From Megalobrama amblycephala (Eukaryota; Chordata; Actinopteri; Cypriniformes; Xenocyprididae), in contig NC_063066.1 in the NCBI RefSeq assembly GCF_018812025.1, positions 11,021,382-11,085,381 on the forward strand: 64,000 nucleotides of DNA, read 5' to 3'. A model generated the notes under the pieces. It ran no database searches. It saw only the letters and a list, made by a program, of their open reading frames with translations, and was not told the DNA's origin. Numbering within the stretch: position 1 is the stretch's first letter; each line of letters opens with the position of its first letter. Of the stretch, positions 24,804 to 37,515 are shown one piece after another. The position numbers and the translations under genes were made by a program.

Positions 24804-26810
24804 ATATACACCACAATAGGAAAGAAAAGACGCAACTTCTGTGTCATGCCAACTTTAAAGGGATGGTGTTCCAATGGTCTTTGCCGTGGTATCAATCATA
24901 CCAAGAATTATGAAAATGTATTTGGTACTTTGACAACTCTATTACACCCTATATAACTTTTTTTTCTATTATTACATTAAATATGTGTAGTACAAATGTG
25001 TAATATTTTAAAATATTTTGCCACAGATATAATAATTAAAAAACAACAACAACAACAAATGAAATTAAGAAAAGAAAATGAAGTAGGCCTAATTTTAGGG
25101 TTTAATATAATTTTTGTATCCAAATACTATATTTATGAATGCTTAAAATGCATGCTTAATAAGCCAGAAACTACAAAGATATAAACAAAACATGATACTA
25201 GAAAAAAAGAAGCTATAAACCATTAAAAAGAAAACCTTTGGTTCAGACAAAATGAACTCAGTGAAAACAGTGTCTGAGACTTGATTCTGTTTGTGCTGTC
25301 TACAGGCCAAAAGCAATTTCTAGAGCAGTAGTGGTGTGTTTACGCATGTGTGTGTTTGTACTGTCAAGATATCCATAAAATATAAGTTGCTAAGGTCACC
25401 AACAGACTTGCTGTATAAGTAAATCAGTTATCTTGACAGAAATGAATTCATTTGGTTGTTTCTGACAGTCTTTACCTGACTTGAGGGCACCTTTAAGCAG
25501 GTACAAATTTACCATGAAGACTTCAGCTCAGATCATATAACAACTGTTTTGCATAACAGCTTACAACACACCCAAGGAGATCACGGAATTACATTTTTTA
25601 AGAATTAATCAAATCTGGATTTCAACATTTTCCTTCTTACATTCTGTTTAATGTGTGTGAGCTGAAGCTTAATAGAGAATAAGCCCTCAAGCACATTCAT
25701 GCCTAAAGGGATTTCCTCTTTAGATGGGAAAATTGATAAAGTATGAAATCTGTGGATTTATTACTAAGGACATTCCTTTGTTAATGTAACATGCAAAACA
25801 CATACCATTATTCAGCACATCAAAGAATCCCTTGCACTATTGGATTTACCTGTGAGATAAGCTATGATAAAATCCTGCTGGCCTGCGAACTATAATGTTT
25901 TTAGGAAAAAAGAGAAAGACAAACATTATACACACGCATAGAAACCGCAGATGAAAGTTATTATAACAGAAAAGTATTTTTCTGATGGTATATTTGCATA
26001 TGACATACACAGTATCTTTGCTTTTTATGCAGCAGTGCATATATTCCTCTGCATATCATATATTTCCATACCAGTCAGGTACCAGACTAAAAGCAGCTGT
26101 CGCAGGTGAAAGTAGGGAAGAAGAACTTGTTCTACTTTGTACCGTCTGCTTCAAATGTGCCAAAAGAAACAGAAAAAACACTCAGTCGAACAAAACCTGA
26201 CAATAAAGCAAATTTAAGGAAAGTTGGCTTTTGGTTGAAAACTCTACACCCTCTCGCTAAACCGTAATGATGCAAATTACCAACTGCTTATTTTGCCAGT
26301 CGAAGTGCACAGTGCTTTCTTTTTGGCCTGTCTATTAGGACATGTTTTCCACCCAGACACTAATTTACAAGTACTGACATCTCCTTGGAAATTGAAATAC
26401 ACCTTAAAATGCAAATTAAATTAATCTGTAGAAATCTATTCTCTCTATTAAACTGTTTAGACATTTATATGCAAAGTTCTTCTAAGGATGCAGTTACAGC
26501 TGTCTACATTTGCATTTATTAATTTAGCGGACGCAAAGTTTTTCCCTTCATTAGCAACTGTGATATATCTGTTATACTTTATATTTACATAAAGTATTAT
26601 ATTTAAAGTTGTTTCATCCTCATTAATCAAAAAAAAAGTGGAAAATGTATTAAAAAGAGAACATATTTCATGTGATGAACAAGACAACAGAGGAGATTGC
26701 GGTAAATGCTCTTTATTCCAGTCGGGGAAAATATACAAGAAGGCAGACGACAAAGAAGGTGAGTAGAAAGCAATAATATAACAGTCCACAATAACAATAC
26801 TTTCTTGCAC
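24804..26810. other. Intergenic, nothing recognised
   Basis: AT-rich, with only an (AAC)n-like stretch near 25.04 kb and scattered A runs. No gene or definite repeat family recognised. Confidence 0.4.
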
Positions 26811-26811
26811 T

Positions 26812-27236
26812 TATCTTAAAGCAGAACTAAGTTTTTTACCTTCATAAATAGTTCTTACGATGGTTAATTGACTTGTAGTGGTGTGTTTGAGGCGTGCACT
26901 AACCCCCTCTGGCACGTCTACGGCAGAAAACAGCACTTGCAAGTTGAGCTGCGCCGACCCGACACAATCTCGCCTCATGTTCACGTTCACGCGAGAGTGA
27001 CAAAATGCTTTACGGTAATTCAAAAACAATGTATATATTATGACTTTATAAGACAATTTCGAAAATTACCCACCTCCATCGAGATTTCTTGTACTGTATT
27101 TGCAAAAACTACTGCGCTGGTGAGCGTTGTAGTCGTTGTAGTCCAGAGCTGCGCTTGGAGTATTTACGACAGTGTGATTCACTGAAGGAATCTGTAGGGG
27201 GAGCTTCGCAAATCTTACTGAGTTCCGCTTTAAGTG
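26812..27236. mobile_element. MITE abutting the gypsy long terminal repeat
   Basis: About 425 bases with inverted ends TTAAAGCAGAACTAAGT and, complemented, TTAAAGCGGAACTCAGT. The centre is CpG-containing but non-coding. It ends almost exactly where the gypsy LTR begins. Confidence 0.6.
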
Positions 27237-29520
27237 AAAAAGATGATAGCATTGGGCATTGAAGCATGCGGATCATACTCAAACGAGATAAGATAATGAG
27301 GGGGAAAAGAGAATGGGTATATATACAGTCCTTGATTGAAGTGTCGATGAAGGACAGTTGATTGACACTAGTATTCTGGCAAATGGGGCTGAGCTGGAAG
27401 CATAGAACCAGGCGGAGATATGCCAGGTGGCCCCTGATACTATGGCGGGCCTCTTCCAGGATGTCGTCTCAAGCCACCCAAGATCTTTCCTCAGGTCCAA
27501 ATCCATCCCAGTCAATCAAGTACTCGAGACAACCTCCTTGGCACCGGAAATCCAAGATCTCCTTAACCTCATAAATGGATTCCCATCATCCAAGAGTAGA
27601 GGAGGGGTTTCAGCATCACTGCCTGGCTCTGTGGAGGAAGCAGAGGGGTAAAAGGGGAGGTTGATAGCCGAGTATGCACTGAAAAGGTGTTAACCCTATG
27701 GTGGACTGTTTGAGGGAATTCTGTGCATACTATTGTCCAGATGGTCATGGCAGTAAGTGCACAAGTAGTGCTCTACCTCTTATATATTGCGCTATGTTTG
27801 TCTATCTGACTGGGAATGATACCCGAAGATAGACTGACAGTCACACCTAGGAGGCGGAAAAAGGCTCTCCAGACATGAGATGAACTGATGATCCGACACA
27901 GTATTCTCAGAGATGCCAAAGTTTCTGAATACATGTTGGAAGAGAAGCTCTGCAGTTTGCAATGCAGTAGTGGGTAAGCCCTTCAGCAAATCAGTTTACA
28001 GGCTATAGAAAATCTGTCCACTACAACCAAAATCGTTGTGCACCTGTCTGATGGTAGTAAGTCTGTAATGAAATCCATTCCTAGGCGAGACCAAGGATGA
28101 CATGGAATCGTAAGAGGTAGGAGCTTGCTGGATAGTAAATGATGTGGACTCTTGGCCATGGCGCAGACAGGACAGGACCTGACAAACTGGATCACTTCTG
28201 GGCGAAGAGTGAAGGGATTCTAGGAGGTCCTTCTGCAACGATGTGGACATCCTGCCAGGCTGGCTCCTGGAGGGTGGCCTGGGCAATCCCCTCAACCAGG
28301 GTGCATCGAATAGGACAGACAAACACTGAAGAAGGTAAGATCAGTGGTGCAGGTCCCTCTCATTGATCTGGAACTTCAGACATCTGCCTTGGTGTTAAAG
28401 GACCCTGGATGATAGCAGACAGAAAAATTAAAGCGGGTGAAAAAAGGGGCCCATTTGGCCTATCGTGGGTTCAACTGCTTCACGGTTTTCAGGGGCTCCA
28501 GATTTTTATGGTCCGTGATCACAGTGAAAGGATGATGAGCCCCCTCAAGCCAGTGTCGCCACTCCCCCAGGGCTAATTTGATAGCTAGCAGTTCTCTGTT
28601 CCTGATGTATTAGTTTTTTCTTGGCGGGGGACAACTTCTTAGAAAAGAAAGCATGAACGGAACAGATCTCATGGAACGGAATGATGTACGAAACTCACCA
28701 TGACTCGGGACGAATGAACTGGACACTCAGCTAGTTGGTGCTGGAAGCACAGTACAAGCAAAGGTGGGATTTTAGACAACATTGTTGTTTAGAAGCAGGT
28801 AAGTGTGAATAATATACTTGCATGGGTTCTTCCGGGCCATCAACAGGTGATCGAGAGACAAATCAATGTTAACTGAAGAGGGTTCCCAGCTGCAGCTTAC
28901 CAAACTGGTTGCAACATGGTTGGAATGCTGAATGATCCTCTACAACTCCATGGCTTCGTCACTCTAACTGGGCACAAAGGTGAGTATTCAGTCCACGGTG
29001 ATAAGCTGCTAGCAAAGCCGCCACAATGCGGAAGACGATGGAGTAATTTCTTTAGCTTATCTTAAGTGAAGAAGATGATGGCACACAAAGCATGCGGGTC
29101 ATACTCAAACGAGACAAGACAATTAGGGGGAAAAGAGAATGGGTATATATACATTCCTTGATTGAAGTGAAGTGATGTGAAGGCCAAATATGGCAACCCA
29201 TACTCAAAATTTGTCCTCTGCGTTTAACCCTTCCAAAATAGTGCACACACATTAGGAGCATTGGGCAGCCATTCATTGCGGGCGCCCAGGGAGCGTAGGG
29301 GTTAGGTTTCTTGCTCAAGGGCACCTCAGTCGTTTCCTGCTGGTATTGAGAATTAAACCCACAACCTTCAGATTACAAGTCCGACTCTCTAACCATTAGG
29401 CCAAAACTGCCCCAAGTGGTCATCCCTCCTCAAAAGTGGTGATGAGGGACAGGTGATTGTCATTAGTATTCTGCCAAATGGGACTGAGCTGGAGGTGAAG
29501 AACCAGTTAGAGGTGTGACA
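27237..29520 (-). mobile_element. Decayed Ty3/gypsy chromovirus LTR retrotransposon
   Basis: LTR-like blocks of about 190 bases match at 27.24-27.42 kb and at 29.07-29.17 plus 29.42-29.52 kb; the right copy is split by a SINE. They share the words GAGGGGGAAAAGAGAATGGG-like and TATATACA..CCTTGATTGAAGTG. On the minus strand the interior reads in chromovirus order: RNase H fragment around 28640-28480 ([10 protein letters not shown]), integrase fragments around 28200-27780 (CPVCAMAK zinc-finger part; GMDFITDLLPSD around the first catalytic Asp), then a chromodomain at 27582-27445 ([16 protein letters not shown]). Stops and frameshifts interrupt it, and gag and most of reverse transcriptase are missing, so it is dead. 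Confidence 0.8.
29172..29413 (-). mobile_element. tRNA-derived SINE inside the gypsy LTR
   Basis: On the minus strand the head GGCAGTTTTGGCCTAATGG with GGTTGTGGGTTTAATTC resembles tRNA A and B boxes. The middle has the fish SINE core (GAGGTGCCCTTGAGCAAG). It splits the right-hand LTR between GATTGAAGTG and the continuing LTR sequence, with AAGTG at both edges as a possible short target duplication. Confidence 0.7.
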
Positions 29521-29599
29521 ACCTTTTTTTGTTGTTGTTGTTGTTGTTTTATCAGATGTGATCAGCCATACATAAAAAGAATGTGGGTAGACCACAATT

Positions 29600-29640
29600 A
29601 ATTAATTAGAATAAAACAAAACAAAACAAAACAAAACAAA
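29600..29640. repeat. (AAAAC)n simple repeat
   Basis: Several tandem AAAAC units preceded by a (TTG)n stretch at about 29527-29548. Confidence 0.8.
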
Positions 29641-30114
29641 TAGTTGAAGTCAGTCTACAAAGACCTCAATCTGTTTCACACAGGTGCATTTTATGAGCTT
29701 CTGTGAGGGGCAATGTGTTACAGGTCAGTAACCACTTATTATAACAAATGTACATTTGTTTTTGACTAATTTGCTTTGTGTTGACTTATTTTGCTCGATC
29801 TATGCTCAATATCAACTCACCAACCACACGCTTTCCTGTAGCCTTAGGGCAGAATTATTTCTCAACAGTATAATGAGATTAAAATCTATAAATTTTCTGT
29901 TACACCTGCTGCCTGTTGTGTGGCACACACCTGTCTCTCAAACGGAATCTACCAAAACAATGTGTTCAAGATGCTGCTGATGTATTCCAGGAACAGATTT
30001 TATGACATATTACCAGCCAATAACAGTCAGTACTGAAGCCATTAATGACTTTTCCAGGAAAAAAAAAAGTCCTGGTCCTGACTTGTCTTTTTATTTATAT
30101 TATGTAAATAATAA

Positions 30115-30117
<3 letters not shown>

Positions 30118-30176
<59 letters not shown>
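30118..30176. repeat. (TA)n microsatellite
   Basis: About 58 bases of perfect TA in intergenic DNA. Confidence 0.95.
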
Positions 30177-30180
<4 letters not shown>

Positions 30181-30479
30181 CAAAACAGTCTTAATAATTT
30201 TTAATTGTGGTGGGGAGACATGTATTATGAATGCAATGGGACATGAATGGTTATCCAGGGGGTCCACAGAGTTACTGAATGGGGGCCACCATTTATTGTT
30301 TGATCTCAAATAATTTTTTTTTTAAAAACTGCAAATAAGTGTGACAAAAATACAATATTATGTATACAATTTCAACCAAAGCTAAAGTTAAGAAGCTTGT
30401 CCCCCATGTATTGAAAAATTAAAATGTTTTATAAAAGTATGACTCAATAATGATGAATTTAATGGATTTTCGATCATAA

Positions 30480-30930
30480 CAGTACCACTGAAATGTGTGG
30501 GGTCAGTAAGATTGTTTTTAAAGAAAATTAATTACTTTATTCAGCAAGGACAGTAAAGACATTTATAATACAAAAGATTTCCATTTTAAATAAATGCTGC
30601 TGTTTTATTCATTAAGAAATCCTTGAAAAAAATGTATCACACAAAATGTTTCCACAAAAATATTATGAGCATCAAATCAGCATATTAGAATGATTTCTGA
30701 AGGATCTTGTGACACCGAAGACTGGAGTAATGATGCTGAAAATTTTGCATTGCCATTACAGGAATATTTGCCAAATATATTTAGCAAAATCAGTTATTTT
30801 AAATTGCAATAATATTTCACAATACTGCTGTTTTTTTGATCAAATAAATGTAGCCTTACATAGGAGATTTCTTTCAAAAACATTTTTAAAAAATCTTACC
30901 ACCCTCAATCTTTTGGACAGTAATGTAAAT
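30480..30930 (-). mobile_element. Common cyprinid non-autonomous repeat, copy A
   Basis: Matches in reverse orientation the repeat also present at 61.48-61.75 kb. Shared words include GGGGTCAGTAAGATT, CATTTATTTGATCAAA and TCAGCATCATTACTCCAGTC. No coding capacity; the superfamily cannot be decided here. Confidence 0.6.
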
Positions 30931-30999
30931 ACATCAATAGCTTAAATGCAACTTAAAAGTTTTATAAAATATGAAATGAGGATCCATGCTCTGTCTGTC

Positions 31000-33900
31000 T
31001 TTTCATCAAGAGCTTTTAAAAAGGTTGAAGACCCCTGTGGTAATCATTCATGGCTATAGTATAAACTAACCATCTGTTACCATCACTTTACCATGGTAAA
31101 ACTACACCCATTGTAAAGGTTAGCTCTCTTAGCCCAAAGATTTAGCCCAATCCTGATTTTAAATATGCTTATTCATTCTTAAAGCCATAATAGAAAAGCT
31201 GAAGAATCCTTAGAACTACCAAAAATAGCCTGTTTAGAGGTAAAATTCATAGTATTTCTTTTCGGAGTTAATGTGGGAGAGGGTTATGTCAAGGATGACA
31301 TTAATTCGGGTACATTCCAGCTGGTTCTGTGTAGTGTTGATAGAGTAAACTCTAAACAGACATGAACAAATCCATCAGGACTACGACGTGTTTTGGGGGG
31401 AAGGGGCCGGTGAACTGAAATTGAACTGTTAAAAAGTGATGACAGAACTGATAAGCTTCTAGCTTTAAGGGTGTTGGCTTTTCAGTGTCAATACATTGTA
31501 TTTTAAATGAGGAACACGGTGCACTCGATGAGAACAACCTCCCTAAAGGGCAATGCACCCTCCTGCCAACTACTACAACGTCAAAGCCAAAACAGCAACC
31601 ACGCGCTGCACTGTTATTAGCTAAACAGTATTGACTGATTAGTGATGTTTAGTAAACTCAGCATGAAGATGTCAGGCAGAGAGATGAAGCTCTGATTCAC
31701 TGAATCAGGCAGGAGAAAGACCATCCAGTTCCAGGTCATTGTTGTGTGTAAATACTCTAACACACTTCAGACGCATGCTAAGGAGACAGATGATAAAAAG
31801 GCTGTCCTTGAATTATTGCCGCACATACACACAGCTAACCTTCTACAAAGTCATGTTAACGTTCTTTTGACCTGATTGTTTGAATGACAATGACTTATTC
31901 CTTTACTTGCTTGCTCGCTCGCTTGACCACACACACACGCACACACACACATACACACACCTATTAAAAATGGTACAGCATCTGAAGAATGGAACATGTA
32001 AAAGCTTTTTAAAAAGACATAAAACAAGTATTTTATTGATTAATTTAATACAAATTTTAATAGATAATTTTAAAACATTTAACATTATGAAGAGAAAACA
32101 TTAATATAATATAATTATTTAATATAAATAATAGAATATTATAATATAATTAATATCATTTCAAAATTAAATTTAAGCAGTTCATATTTTATTCACTTAA
32201 CCACTTTGATTGAACTGAATAATATGTGAATTGAATCATTGTTCCATGAATTTAGACAATCATTCTAATAAACACAATTAATTCATATAATCTGAACACT
32301 CTGACTAAATCAGGAAATAATAATAATAAAAACAATAGTCTATTGTAGCACACATGCCAGGTACCATTTCTATCTTCTTGGTCCTTAAAGGAAAACAAAA
32401 TGTCCAATTAATGACGGAAGAAAGAACCCACAATCCATTGAGTGAATCCGACAAGACGTTCATCAAGAGGAAGTAAAACAGAAGACAACAATTATTCCGT
32501 ATCTACAGTCCAAAGTCAAATTCCATCCCAACATAAAAAGCATTCATCCTTTTGGATTGCTCCAAATGCAAACTATCCTCTGTATATCTGGGAAGCACAG
32601 CATTCTAAATGAACTGACATGTACCAGGGCTTATATAGAATATTTAGTGAAAATAGTGTTGAGAGACAACAAACACTTTAGTGTAATGAAATGTTCTGTG
32701 TTATTTCCCCCTAAAATATTTGACATGTCAACATGACAAAAACAAAACTCCATGAGTGTTAAGAGGCATTTGGCCCCGACTCTGCTGGCTGCTGGTTTCA
32801 AACATCATGGCTGTTTATTAGTTTCAACAACTAACAGTTGTGATGTTTCATAAGCAAATACAATGTCCCACAGATGCCTCACCACATCCTTGAGACTTGA
32901 GGCTTATGGTTGATGTTGGCTCTTCAAACCCTGATATTCATCTAATCGTTTGATCTGATCATCGCAGGGTTAGTTATCTGGTTTTAATGACACATACGCA
33001 CAGGAAGCCAGTGTTATATACGTGTTGTGTGTATTTTGCTCCCCCTAGTGGTTAAAATAGTGCAGTGCCTGAGTAATTGCTCAGACGGGGTGGGTCAATC
33101 AAAATAATGTTGAGCATCATGGTAACACAGACTTGCCTTATCTAGGATTAGAAGTGTTTCCTGACATCTTCTTTTCACTGTAAATATTCAAAATAATGGT
33201 GCATCAGCCAGATGTGTCAGCCAAATTGAATTTTCTTTGTCATACTGTGTGATATCTGAGAGGAAACTTCTTGTTTACTTCAACAAAGAGTGAACAGACA
33301 CCTAGCACGCCGTTCAGACTAATCGAATATACACTACTTGGAGAAAGTAAACTGTTAGCATAGCTAATGTGAAACAAATGCTTTTTGCTCCCAAAATGGT
33401 GTAGTTGTGATATTTACCAACATGGTCTAACTGAACCATGCTAAACCTTGGATGAATTTGAAATTGCCCCTATACCCTCATTCACTATTCCCTACTTTAG
33501 TCCAGTGATATAGTCCACTTGAAGGAGTGAAGGAGTATTCTTTAGCGTGTACACTACTGAGCTGCATTATGGGATTAAATGTCTGCTATGGTTTCATGAA
33601 AAACTCAAAACGCTTAAGAAAGCACAGAATGAATGGGTTATTTTGATGTGTTATCAATATTCTCTGGAAAAAAGTACATGATTACGATTCACTGAACCAT
33701 AAAATGTGTTTGTAACTCTAGGATTGAACTCGCTTTGCATGAATTTCAATTAAATAAACCTATTAAGCCATCAGGGGAAAGTCTAACACATTGACTGTGG
33801 GAACTTAACAAGCCAGACAAATTTGAGAAACAGATCTGTTTTCAAGTATTTTGTGTGAAAACACAAAAAATACAAAAATACAAAGCATTCTTTGCATTTA

Positions 33901-35015
33901 CTACATAAAATAATTTAGAAAAATAGTTATAAATGTAGAGCATATTGATGGAAATATAATTTTACACCTATTAATAGACACCCTACATGTTACGTCTTCA
34001 CCCATACATGTGACCTTTAAATGATCTAACAACGTCATGAGTCCAGAAGCATGTATGCACTGATGCATGCTCATCAGGCTGGTATCCTCACTCTAGTGCA
34101 CTTACTTAGCCTAAGGTAAGATGTGACCACCACATACAGAATTCATCAGCATACACCAACATGTCTCCATAGTGAAGGGGATGAAAAGGACTTTCCTATG
34201 GAAATAAATGGTGTGCTTCTCCAAGACACTAAAGATGTCAAATAGATTCATGCTGTTGGCCTGTCTCTGAGCCCTCTTCCCTCATTAGGCATGCAATGTG
34301 ACTGGAAATAAAGATAAATTAGCTTCCTGAAGAAAAAAAAAAATGTAATTTTTATGCACAGCAACTAATGCCTGTAATTTTATTGTGTATTATTTATTTT
34401 ATCTAATTTCTCTTATAAAACGGTTAGTTCCTGTCATTGATTCACTATGACCGCTTCACCCAAAGGTTCTGTGTATCACTACACAACACCCTTAGCAACC
34501 ACCCTTAGCAACGTAAACTGTATGTTCTCAATTGATATTGTTCATTGAAGCTTACTGTATTATATAGAAGAGTATTGTGAGAAAGAGATCAATTGAGCGA
34601 GTTTATTACCTGCATTCAAATTTAGCATTTTCCTTCAGGTCAGTCCTATGTTCATAATAAAAAAAATCTGTTTAAATGTCTGATGTATTGTCTTGTCCTT
34701 TTAACAGTTTTCCCGTGACTGACAGCACTAGTCAAAGCATCTTTTCAATGTAAAAGTCTTCACTACTGATTGACTCACTCATAAAGACATCTAATGGCGT
34801 AATAATGTAACTTCTGTTGCCGTTCACAGTCAGGGACTATTTTTTGTGGCGGAAGGCTTTTAGTTTACTTCCTGAAAGTTACATTGATACACATTTTTGG
34901 CTTTAATATTTGTATTGTGTGGTAACTGTTTTATAAAAGCAATAAGCTACTCGAGGCTAGTGCTGTATCGTGAATTCACAATACAGCACAGCCTCTCATT
35001 GACAGGGTAGAGAAG
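31000..35015. other. Intergenic, nothing beyond simple repeats
   Basis: About 4 kb of AT-rich DNA with a (CA)n run at about 31928-31960 and ATAATATAAT-rich sequence near 32.1 kb. No exon, RNA gene or complete transposon recognised. Confidence 0.45.
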
Positions 35016-35303
35016 AATTTGTGGAATAAAGTCGTTATTTTTGGACACAAAAAGTATTCTTGCCACTTCATAACATTAAGGTTGAACCACTGTAGACTAT
35101 TTTAACAATGTCTTTAGTACTTTCCTGGACCTGGTAATTACGTTGCTTTCTATTGGGGATTAAAAAAAAATAATAATAATAAAAATACATCAAAAAATAC
35201 CTTAATTTGTGTTCCGAAGATTAACGAAAGTCTTACGGGTTTGGAACGACACAAGGGTGAGTAATGACACAAATTTAATTTTTGGGTGAACTAACCCCTT
35301 TAA
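35016..35303. mobile_element. Single arm of the fold-back element family
   Basis: Close match to the right arm of the element at 14.83-15.12 kb (GGAATAAAGTCGTTATTTTT, AACATTAAGGTTGAACCACT, TCTTACGGGTTTGGAACGAC), ending in GGGTGAACTAACCCCTTTAA. The opposite arm is absent, so this is a half-element or deletion product. Confidence 0.75.
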
Positions 35304-36800
35304 TGAAACCATGCTACAAGCAGGGTGGCTAAACACTGCCTCATTATAGGGATATGGTGTTTTGCAAAAGCATTAGTCATTAGTCATGGGTAATGCAATG
35401 TATGCCATTACAACTAAAAGGATTTAAAAGGAGTGAAATACAGCAAGAGAGAGACCCAGAGAACTGCAGCATTTCACCTGGGAGAAAATAGTAGATTAAA
35501 CTGTCAACAAAACGGATCAGATTATGTTCTTTTAACCTTGACTTGTGGTTGCCAGGCTACTGACTATACTCTAGTGACCTGGCCTGTAGCAAACTGTTTA
35601 ACGGATAGCAAACAGCTAGTATGTGGAGAATACAGATGTGGACAGGGCAGAAACATGTAAATGAAGCTGGTGTGCTTGATATTGAGGGTAAAAGCAGGGG
35701 AGGGAGAAAGAGTATTTGTATGCAGGTGGTTGCACACAGTTCGGTGGATAAGTAATTAATTGTTAAGTAATTTATAAAACCACTGCAATGAAAAATAAAG
35801 GAAGCCCATTATTTATAGAAATATATTAAATAAACAATATATATGCATCATAAACTGATATTGCTAATAGCAGAAAGCAAATGCAGTTCACTTGCATGTT
35901 CTAAATTTAAAGCTTTGCACTGTATCGGTCAATTACATTGTTCACCGGAGAGAGAAATAAATGAGACGTATGCAGGCATCTCCTATGCAGCACTAATGAA
36001 TGTGTCAATAGTGTGCCCAAGGTAGAGTTCTGCTGCACTCATCATTCCAGCTGCTTAAGATCACACTCTACCAGCACTCTTGTGCCGAAATCCCACAGCC
36101 CTCATTTCCTCACTTCTTTATTTACTGATGTTTTATTCATTTCAGTAGGCAAATTCCTTTTCTTTGGGCATTACAAAGGAACCCTGACGTTGACAGTCTT
36201 TCACTGATGCAAAATCCCACTTACCTCTCCTCATTGAAGGTGGATTCTCTGATGAATCCCGATTGACCAGTTCAGCTCTTTTGTCACCATGTGGTTAAAT
36301 GACGTTGATATTGATTTATTATTCATTCAGGATGTGTGTCAACTGTTATAAAAGGAAAGAAAAGAGTCAGGTCCAAAACTGAAATGGACATCTAAATATA
36401 AAACATTTACTAAATACTGTGTTCTTACATAACTCCAGTGGATGTAAGCGGATTATCCTAACATCTAGAATATCATATTTTGTTTTGTTTTTCCTTCTAA
36501 ACGCCGCAGATCAAAAGATATAATGGAATTTTCACTTTTTTGTAGTCAAAAAACGATCTCATGCGGCTGAGGAACTTATAATATGAGAAATATCCTATAA
36601 ATTCCATTTTTGGTTCAGATCCTTCAGGGACTAGTCTGGCATAGACCAAATCGTGCTAATGCCATGCACTCATCCACATCATCCCTATGGTTGGCATGCA
36701 GACAAGGAACACTCTCTTTCCTCACTGAAAACCGAACACTAGTAGTCTTGCCCACGAGAGGGTAAATGAGAGTGACGGAGTGTGAGAGACAGAGTAATAA
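35304..36800. other. Intergenic, nothing recognised
   Basis: No convincing exon or transposon. A 75-codon frame at 35.4-35.7 kb has no recognisable features. Confidence 0.4.
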
Positions 36801-36839
36801 AAATAGAGAAAGAGAGAGAGAGAGAGAGAGGGAGAACAC

Positions 36840-36937
36840 TGAAAGAGAGAAAAGGAGCAGAACCTGCACATCCTCACAACCGGCACACCTTTACCGTTCA
36901 CAATCGGACTCAAGACTGAACTGAGAAAGCAAAAAAG
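36840..36937 (+). other. Candidate non-coding first exon of gabrp
   Basis: A stretch without start codons follows a (GA)n tract and ends in AAAAAG followed by a strong donor, GTGAGT. The first coding exon of gabrp has a good acceptor (CTCTTCACAG at 44276-44285), which requires an upstream exon. This is the best donor I noticed on the strand. Inference only; the upstream boundary is a guess. Confidence 0.3.
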
Positions 36938-37323
36938 GTGAGTACAGCAAAATGTGCATGGATGTGTGAGTGAGAATTGAATGTCTTTTAAATGAAAGTA
37001 TACAGAAAGCTACACTATTAATATAAAGGTTATTTTGCAGGATTCTTAAGAATTATTTCCCACTGTAGCCTACTTGATCTGACTCTTTATCAAAAAGGTT
37101 TTTTGAAGATTAAAGGTTCTTGATCTTAGATTATAGGTTCTTGATATCAGAATATTGGTTTCCTGGTTCTTTAAAAAACATGATTACATACTGAAGATGA
37201 TTTTCCAATAAACTAGTGAATAAAAAGTCATTTGTGGAACTTAAAGCAATATCAATTATGTTGTCATTCCAAACCTGTATGACTTTCTTTCTTCAGTGGA
37301 ACAGAAAAGAAAAGATATTTTGG

Positions 37324-37515
37324 TAACACTTTACAATAAGGTTCATTTGTTAACATTAGTTAATGTTTTAACTAACATGAACTAATACATTTGTTATTGT
37401 ATTTATTAATCTTACAGCTGTTCATTGTTAGTTCACAGTGCATTAACTAATGTTAACAAATACAATTGATTTTAATAATGTATAAGGAAATGTTGAAATT
37501 AACATTAACAAAGAT
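37324..37515. mobile_element. Dispersed DNA repeat beginning AACACTTTACAATAAGG
   Basis: Starts AACACTTTACAATAAGG and contains TTAACATTAGTTAATG and AACATGAACTAA, a very common cyprinid repeat. A relative at 50.2-50.95 kb has been split by another element. A fragment of a second repeat (CATTCCAAACCTGTATGACT) precedes it. Confidence 0.6.

Noticed and set aside
29172..29413. Second tRNA-like gene on the minus strand
   Set aside because: tRNA-like head attached to a SINE core and tail inside an LTR; not a functional tRNA.
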